DNA of 64,000 bases from Thermus filiformis (GTDB taxonomy: Bacteria > Deinococcota > Deinococci > Deinococcales > Thermaceae). A program made the position numbers and the translations under genes. The notes below the pieces were generated by a model. That model worked only from the letters and a program-made list of their open reading frames with translations, made no database searches and was not told the origin of the DNA. Shown in pieces: positions 58,489-64,000 of this stretch. Location of the stretch: the NCBI RefSeq assembly GCF_000771745.2, contig NZ_JPSL02000037.1, positions 218,585 through 282,584 of the forward strand. Direction: 5' to 3'. Position 1 is the stretch's first letter, and each line of letters opens with the position of its first letter.

Positions 58489-58498
58489 GTGGTATACT
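58489..58498 (+). promoter_or_regulatory. metG leader promoter (extended -10)
   Basis: TATACT at 58493-58498 is preceded by TGG (extended -10). It lies 7 nt before the leader ATG at 58506, in the gap just after the rpiA stop. Confidence 0.6.
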
Positions 58499-58505
58499 TT
58501 TGCCC

Positions 58506-58528
58506 ATGAAGGGGATGCGGACCTCCTA

Positions 58529-58529
<1 letters not shown>
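58506..58529 (+). CDS. Putative metG leader peptide MKGMRTS
   Basis: A seven-codon open frame (ATG AAG GGG ATG CGG ACC TCC TAG) begins 7 nt after the -10 box, exactly where a leaderless mRNA would start. Its stop overlaps the first base of a hairpin that competes with the metG terminator. Position and two Met codons suggest a leader peptide for attenuation. No direct evidence of translation exists. Confidence 0.5.
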
Positions 58530-60470
<1,941 letters not shown>

Positions 60471-60480
60471 ATTCCCCCCT

Positions 60481-60816
60481 ATGGGGGAAAGCTTCCAGGA
60501 GGTCAGGGACTGGCTGATCGCCCACTTGCGCCCGGGGATGCAGGTGGAGAACTGGTCCAGGGCGGCCGAGCTGGGGAAGTCTCGGCTCAGGGTGAAGGCC
60601 TTTACCATCGCGTCGGAGCCTTCTCGGCTTGGGATTATGGTGGAGTCCCAGGGCACGAGGGGGCCACGGCTCGTGCGGTGGCAGGACCTGAAAGAGGTCT
60701 GGGAGAAATGGGAGCCTTACAAGGCGGGCCTGGTGAAGCGGAAGGATCTTTTCGCGGACAACGTGAACACCACCTATGCCATCGCCCTCCTGCACTTTTA
60801 CGAGGTAAACCAATAA
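60481..60816 (+). CDS. Hypothetical protein with a strong promoter
   Basis: This 111-residue soluble protein (MGESFQEVRDWLIAHLRPGMQVENWSRAAELGKSRLRVKAF...) is not recognised. It has a helical N-terminus, a short beta middle (GIMVESQGTRGPRLVRWQDL) and a C-terminal helix. No Cys and no signal peptide are seen. Its own near-consensus promoter and terminator make it a monocistronic unit, probably well expressed. Confidence 0.75.
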   Translation: MGESFQEVRDWLIAHLRPGMQVENWSRAAELGKSRLRVKAFTIASEPSRLGIMVESQGTRGPRLVRWQDLKEVWEKWEPYKAGLVKRKDLFADNVNTTYAIALLHFYEVNQ

Positions 60817-60847
60817 GCCGGGCCGGAGAAACTCTGGCCCGGCTTTC
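60816..60847. terminator. Bidirectional terminator between the hypothetical gene and ctpA
   Basis: AGCCGGGCC, an 11-nt loop and GGCCCGGCT form a perfect 9-bp stem with TTT after it on the plus strand, between two convergent genes. Confidence 0.75.
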
Positions 60848-60856
60848 CTAAGGACC

Positions 60857-62176
60857 CTAGCGGCCCAGCACTTCCAGGGCCCGCTTCAGGATGGCGTCGT
60901 TCTCCAGGTCCAAAACCGCCTGGCCCCGGTCCTCGGGCAGGGGGCGGCTCTTCTGGGGCTCCGCGTAGGTGAACTTCCCCTCCCCGTCGGCCTTGACCCG
61001 GACCGTCTTCCCGTTCACCGTGACCGTGACCTCTGCCCCCGCAGGCACCCCGGCCCCTTGGAAGGAGAAGGGGGTGGGGAAGCGGGTGTCCTTCACCTCT
61101 ACGTCGGGCTTCAGCCCCTCCTTGTTGATGGCCCGCTTCTTGGGGGTGAGCCACTCAAAGGTCACCAGGGTGAGCTCCCCGCCGTTGGCCAGGGTATAGG
61201 GGGTCTGGCCCACGCCCTTGCCGAAGGTCTTCTCGCCGATGATCTTGGCCCGGCCGTAGTCCTGGAGCGCCCCGGCCACGATCTCGCTGGCGCTCGCCGA
61301 GTTGCCGTTCACCAGGACCACCATGGGCCCCTCCCAGATGGGCCGGCCCGAGGCCTCGCAGTAGACCCGGGTGAGGGTGCGGGTGCGGGTGTAGACGATG
61401 GGGCCCTCCTTCAGGAAGTCGCTGGCCACCGCGCACCCCTGGTCCAGGAGGCCCCCTGAGTTGTCCCGGAGGTCCAGGATCAGCTTCTTCGCCCCTTTCC
61501 GCTTCAGCTCCTCCACCGCCTGGCGGAGCTGCTCCTCCACCTTGAAGTTGCCAAAGGTCTCCAGGCCCACGTACCCCACGTCCCCGATCATCCCCTGGGT
61601 CACGGAGATGATCTCCACCTTCTCCCGCACCAGCTCAAAGACCAGGGGGGCGGGCACCCCTTCCCGCCGGATCTTCAGGGTGACCTTGGTCCCCTCCCGG
61701 CCCCGGATCCGGGCCACGATTTCCTGGAGGGGCAGGCCGGTCACGTCCTCCCCGTCTACCTCGAGGATCACGTCCCCCGCCCGGATCCCCGCCCGCTGGG
61801 CGGGCAGGCCCTTCATCACCCCCTCCACCTTGGCCCCCGTGCCGTCCGGGTTCACCGGGGACAGGGTGGCCCCGATGCCGAAGAACTCCCCCCTCAGGTC
61901 CTCCTGGCGCAGGCTGGCCCGCTGGGGCGGGGAGTAGCTGGTGAAGGGGTCCTTCAGCGCCCCCACCATTCCCCCGATGGCCCCCTCCAGGACCTTGTTC
62001 AGCTCCTCCCGGGAGAGGGGGTTCAGGTAGCTCTGCTGGATCCTTTGGAAGACCTCCAGCACCGCCTGGCCACTCGGGTTCTGGAGGAACGCCTCCGCCT
62101 GGGGCCTGGAGAGCTGGGCGTAGACCAGGGCCATGAGGAGGCCCAAGGCCAGGAAAAACCACGCGCGCTTTTTCAT
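60857..62176 (-). CDS. ctpA: C-terminal processing peptidase (S41)
   Basis: This 439-residue exported protease has a signal-anchor (AWFFLALGLLMALVYAQL), a PDZ domain (about residues 95-175; FFGIGATLSPVNPDGTGAKVEGVMKGLPAQRAGIRAGDVILEVDG), and the S41 core: LILDLRDNSGGLLDQGC near 238, catalytic Ser in NGNSASASEIVAGALQDYGRAKIIGEKTFGKG near 292, with the Lys following in the same segment. ATG 62176 is used; GTGs five codons upstream precede its RBS. It is divergent from ftsE, a partnership common in division clusters. Confidence 0.92.
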   Translation of the reverse strand: MKKRAWFFLALGLLMALVYAQLSRPQAEAFLQNPSGQAVLEVFQRIQQSYLNPLSREELNKVLEGAIGGMVGALKDPFTSYSPPQRASLRQEDLRGEFFGIGATLSPVNPDGTGAKVEGVMKGLPAQRAGIRAGDVILEVDGEDVTGLPLQEIVARIRGREGTKVTLKIRREGVPAPLVFELVREKVEIISVTQGMIGDVGYVGLETFGNFKVEEQLRQAVEELKRKGAKKLILDLRDNSGGLLDQGCAVASDFLKEGPIVYTRTRTLTRVYCEASGRPIWEGPMVVLVNGNSASASEIVAGALQDYGRAKIIGEKTFGKGVGQTPYTLANGGELTLVTFEWLTPKKRAINKEGLKPDVEVKDTRFPTPFSFQGAGVPAGAEVTVTVNGKTVRVKADGEGKFTYAEPQKSRPLPEDRGQAVLDLENDAILKRALEVLGR

Positions 62177-62196
62177 CTTCTCCCTCACCACCTTCC

Positions 62197-62204
62197 ACTA
62201 TAGG
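62197..62204. promoter_or_regulatory. Overlapping divergent -10 elements, ctpA / ftsE
   Basis: ACTATAGG reads TATAGT on the minus strand (62202-62197) and TATAGG on the plus strand (62199-62204), overlapping by four bases. Both genes have short leaders with RBS. Confidence 0.5.
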
Positions 62205-62230
62205 GCCTTATGATGAGAGGGAGGGTAGGG

Positions 62231-62935
62231 ATGATTGCATTTCACCGGGTGGGCCTCGAGTACCCCAGGACCAAGACCAAGGCCCTCTACAACGTGAGCC
62301 TGGAGATCAAGAAGGGCGAGTTCGTCTACCTCCTCGGGCACTCGGGGGCGGGGAAGTCCACCCTCTTGGCCCTGGTCCTCAGGCGGCTCGTGGCCACCGA
62401 GGGGGCGGTCTACTTCCAGGGGCAGAACCTCAAGGCCCTCCGGGGCGACCAGGTGGCCCTGCACCGGCGCCGCATTGGGATGGTCTTTCAGGACCACCGC
62501 CTCCTTTCCGACCTCACGGTGGAGGAGAACCTGGCCTTCGTCCTTCAGGTCCAGGGGGTGCCCCGCAAGGAGTGGGAGGTGCGGATCGCCCAGGCCCTGC
62601 GCCGGGTGGGGCTTGTGCACAAGAAGCGGGCCTTTCCCGAGGAGCTTTCGGTGGGGGAGGCCCAGCGGGTGGCCCTGGCCCGGGCCCTCCTCACTGACCC
62701 CCCGGTGATCCTGGCCGACGAGCCCACGGGAAATTTGGACCTGGACAACGCCCTCATGGTCCTGGAGATCCTGAAGGCCGCCCACGCCCGGGGGGCGACG
62801 GTGGTGGTGGCCACCCACGCCCGGGAGCTGCCCGAGGCCTACCCCGCCCGCACCATCCTTTTGAAGGCGGGCCAGGTGGTGCGGGACGAAAGGCCCGGCG
62901 GGGATGGTAGCATAAGGGTAAAGGAGGGCGTATGA
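62231..62935 (+). CDS. ftsE: Cell division ATPase FtsE
   Basis: This 234-residue ABC ATPase has Walker A LLGHSGAGKSTLL, signature ELSVGEAQRVALARALL, Walker B PVILADEPTGNLD and the family start MIAFHRVGLEYPRTKTKALYNVSL. Together with FtsX it controls cell-wall hydrolases through a LytM protein. No ftsX is adjacent. ATG 62231 gives the canonical FtsE N-terminus and has GAGGG upstream; ATG 62210 is rejected. It overlaps hpf by 4 bp. Confidence 0.9.
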   Translation: MIAFHRVGLEYPRTKTKALYNVSLEIKKGEFVYLLGHSGAGKSTLLALVLRRLVATEGAVYFQGQNLKALRGDQVALHRRRIGMVFQDHRLLSDLTVEENLAFVLQVQGVPRKEWEVRIAQALRRVGLVHKKRAFPEELSVGEAQRVALARALLTDPPVILADEPTGNLDLDNALMVLEILKAAHARGATVVVATHARELPEAYPARTILLKAGQVVRDERPGGDGSIRVKEGV

Positions 62936-63480
62936 ACATCTACAAGCTCATCGGTCGCAACCTGGAAATCACCGAGGCCCTCAGGAACTACGTGGAAAAG
63001 AAGATGTCCCGCCTGGACCGGTACTTTGACGGGGAGATGGAGGCCAAGGTGGTCCTCTCCCTGGCGGGGAGCCCGCACGTGGAGAAGAAGGCCAAGGCCG
63101 AGGCCCAGGTCAACCTCCCCGGGGGGATGGTCCGGGTGGAGGAGGAGGACAAGGACCTCTACGAGGCGATTGACCGGATGGTGGACCGCCTCGAGACCCA
63201 GATCAAGCGCTACAAGGAGCGGCGCTTCATCGGCCGCCGCCACACCACCCTGGGCCCCCAGGAGGGCGAGGCCCTGCCCAGGAAGCCCGAGGAGGAGGAG
63301 GGGCCTCAGATCGTCCGGGTCAAACGGTTTGAGATGAAGCCCATGACCCCGGAGGACGCGGTCTTCCAGATGGAGGCCCTGGGGCACGACTTCTTCGTCT
63401 TCCGCAACGCCGAGACGGACGAGATCAACGTGGTCTACCGGCGCAAGGACGGGAACTACGGCCTGATCGCGCCGGCGTAG
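62932..63480 (+). CDS. hpf: Ribosome hibernation promoting factor, long form
   Basis: This 182-residue long HPF has the N-terminal YfiA domain (MNIYKLIGRNLEITEALRNYVEKKMSRLDRYF, then LYEAIDRMVDRLETQIKRYKER near residue 77). A C-terminal dimerisation domain starts VRVKRFEMKPMTPEDAVFQMEALGHDFFVFRNAETDEINVVYRRKDGNYGLI. Long HPF dimers hold ribosomes as inactive 100S pairs. ATGA overlap with ftsE indicates coupled translation. Confidence 0.95.
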   Translation: MNIYKLIGRNLEITEALRNYVEKKMSRLDRYFDGEMEAKVVLSLAGSPHVEKKAKAEAQVNLPGGMVRVEEEDKDLYEAIDRMVDRLETQIKRYKERRFIGRRHTTLGPQEGEALPRKPEEEEGPQIVRVKRFEMKPMTPEDAVFQMEALGHDFFVFRNAETDEINVVYRRKDGNYGLIAPA

Positions 63481-63483
63481 AAA

Positions 63484-63597
63484 GACGAACGCCAAACGCT
63501 GAACGTCTAACGTCTAACGCCGGGCGTTCGGCGTTTGGCCTTTGACGTTTTGCGTTTAGCCTTTAGCGTTCGGCCTTTGACGTTTTGCGTTCGGCCT
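63484..63597. repeat. 7-bp tandem repeats in opposing arrays
   Basis: About five heptamers of type RAACGYC (GAACGCC, AAACGCT, GAACGTC, TAACGTC, TAACGCC) run from 63487. About eleven of the complementary type (GGGCGTT, CGGCGTT, TGGCCTT, TGACGTT, TTGCGTT, TAGCCTT...) follow, up to 63597. The two arrays can pair into a long hairpin between convergent hpf and the LytM gene fragment. Confidence 0.85.
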
Positions 63598-63764
63598 TCA
63601 ATAGTACGCCGCCGGGTCCACGAACCGGGTCCTCCCCTCCAGGAGGAGGGCCACCCGGAACTCTATCTCCTCCGGCCGCATCAGGAGGCCGCCCCCGGTG
63701 TACCCGATGAGCTGGCCCTTGGACACCCGCTCCCCCTCCCGCACTAGGGGCTCCTGCAGGTCGT
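63598..63764 (-). pseudogene. 3' fragment of a LytM/M23-domain gene, cut by an IS
   Basis: The last 55 or so codons (LQEPLVREGERVSKGQLIGYTGGG...LLEGRTRFVDPAAYY) are the C-terminal half of a LytM (M23) domain. Where active M23 enzymes have HxH (PHLHFE) this protein has EEIEF, so both His ligands are Glu. It is therefore a degenerate LytM, as in amidase activators of the EnvC type. The reading frame is lost near 63765, where an IS256-type element begins. The 5' part is outside the window. Confidence 0.75.
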
Positions 63765-64000
63765 GTAAGGAATTATGTGTATGGCCCTGGTGTTAAATAG
63801 GGGGGCACGACTAGGGAAAGGAGGTGCCCCGTGGACCAGGATACCCTACAAGCCCTTCTCAGAGAAGCCGTGAGGGGGACGGTGGCCGAGGTGATCCAGC
63901 TTCTTCTCCACCTGGACCAAGAAGCCTTCCTGCGGGAAAACGGCGGCAGGAAAAACGGCCACTACCGCCGCACCCTCCAGACCCGCTTCGGCCAGGTGGA
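63763..64000 (+). mobile_element. IS256-type insertion sequence, left part
   Basis: The coding sequence of the LytM gene stops at about 63764, followed by GTGTAAGGAATTATGTGTAT, a plausible terminal repeat, a 60-bp leader and a transposase start. The element runs off the window end, so the other end and the target duplication cannot be seen. The boundary is approximate. Confidence 0.7.
63831..64000 (+). CDS. IS256-family (mutator) transposase, partial
   Basis: The first 56 residues (MDQDTLQALLREAVRGTVAEVIQLLLHLDQEAFLREN...) lead into NGHYRRTLQTRFGQVE, the conserved NG-Y-R-T-L-T-x-G-x-V pattern of IS256 transposases. It starts at GTG 63831 with GGAAAGGAGG upstream. Truncated by the window end. 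Confidence 0.85.
   Translation, partial: MDQDTLQALLREAVRGTVAEVIQLLLHLDQEAFLRENGGRKNGHYRRTLQTRFGQV

Noticed and set aside
63484..63597. Possible CRISPR or phage attachment repeat
   Set aside because: Contiguous 7-bp units without spacers, in opposing arrays.

Overview
The window is about 70% GC and comes from the genus Thermus. The evidence is strong G/C at third codon positions, many leaderless genes with a -10 hexamer 6-7 nt before the start codon, an archaeal-type 422-residue AspRS2, paired SpeD/SpeE polyamine genes with an agmatine-type aminopropyltransferase, and a LigA closely resembling Thermus ligases. The species is not resolved. The window is mostly ordinary chromosome, densely packed, with four mobile-element footprints.

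Layout. 0-7 kb: SbtA/SbtB bicarbonate transporter and PII-like pair; terC-dedA behind a yybP-ykoY-type riboswitch with its own terminator; a phosphoribosyltransferase-cupin pair; a NEW3/ABC exporter operon. 7-12.4 kb: speD, sdhCDAB, aspS2. 12.4-16.1 kb: a tatD-PLD-hypothetical operon whose last gene is split by an IS4-type element with a 7-bp target duplication. 16-29 kb: hbd, malQ, dnaG, a very large cyclase/ATPase/TPR protein, an AT-rich lipoprotein gene of foreign composition, a MrfA-like helicase with an HMA-like protein, a deleted IS605-type element, a GNAT-like protein, a vWA protein. 29-43 kb: tsaD, secA, yebC, a Kef-type antiporter, a DsbA-like protein, speE with a catalytically dead SpeD paralogue, ftsK, ompH, CBS-ACT, pheA, a response regulator. 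43-50.6 kb: an intact TnpB element, a FemX-like ligase, lptC-lptA-lptA-like genes, a BMP-type nucleoside ABC transporter. 50.6-64 kb: ligA, thyX, trpBA, mqnC, an adenosine-specific kinase family gene, bcp, rpiA, metG behind an apparent attenuator, ctpA, ftsE, hpf, and a LytM-domain gene fragment cut by an IS256-type element that runs off the window.

Themes. (1) Leaderless transcription is the rule, and several divergent gene pairs appear to share one -10 element read on both strands. (2) RNA-level control is visible upstream of terC and metG. (3) Three families of intergenic repeats decorate gene 3' ends: an 8-bp tandem family, a 7-bp tandem family, and a two-hairpin element whose stems covary between copies. 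(4) Envelope functions are prominent (Lpt-like genes, FemX-like, OmpH, FtsK/FtsE/CtpA/LytM, SecA, DsbA). No tRNA, rRNA, CRISPR array, prophage or classical defence operon was seen. The most unusual items are the SpeD paralogue lacking its pyruvoyl serine beside speE, the metG leader, the shared -10 promoters, the covarying repeat and the two TnpB-type elements whose right ends abut start codons.
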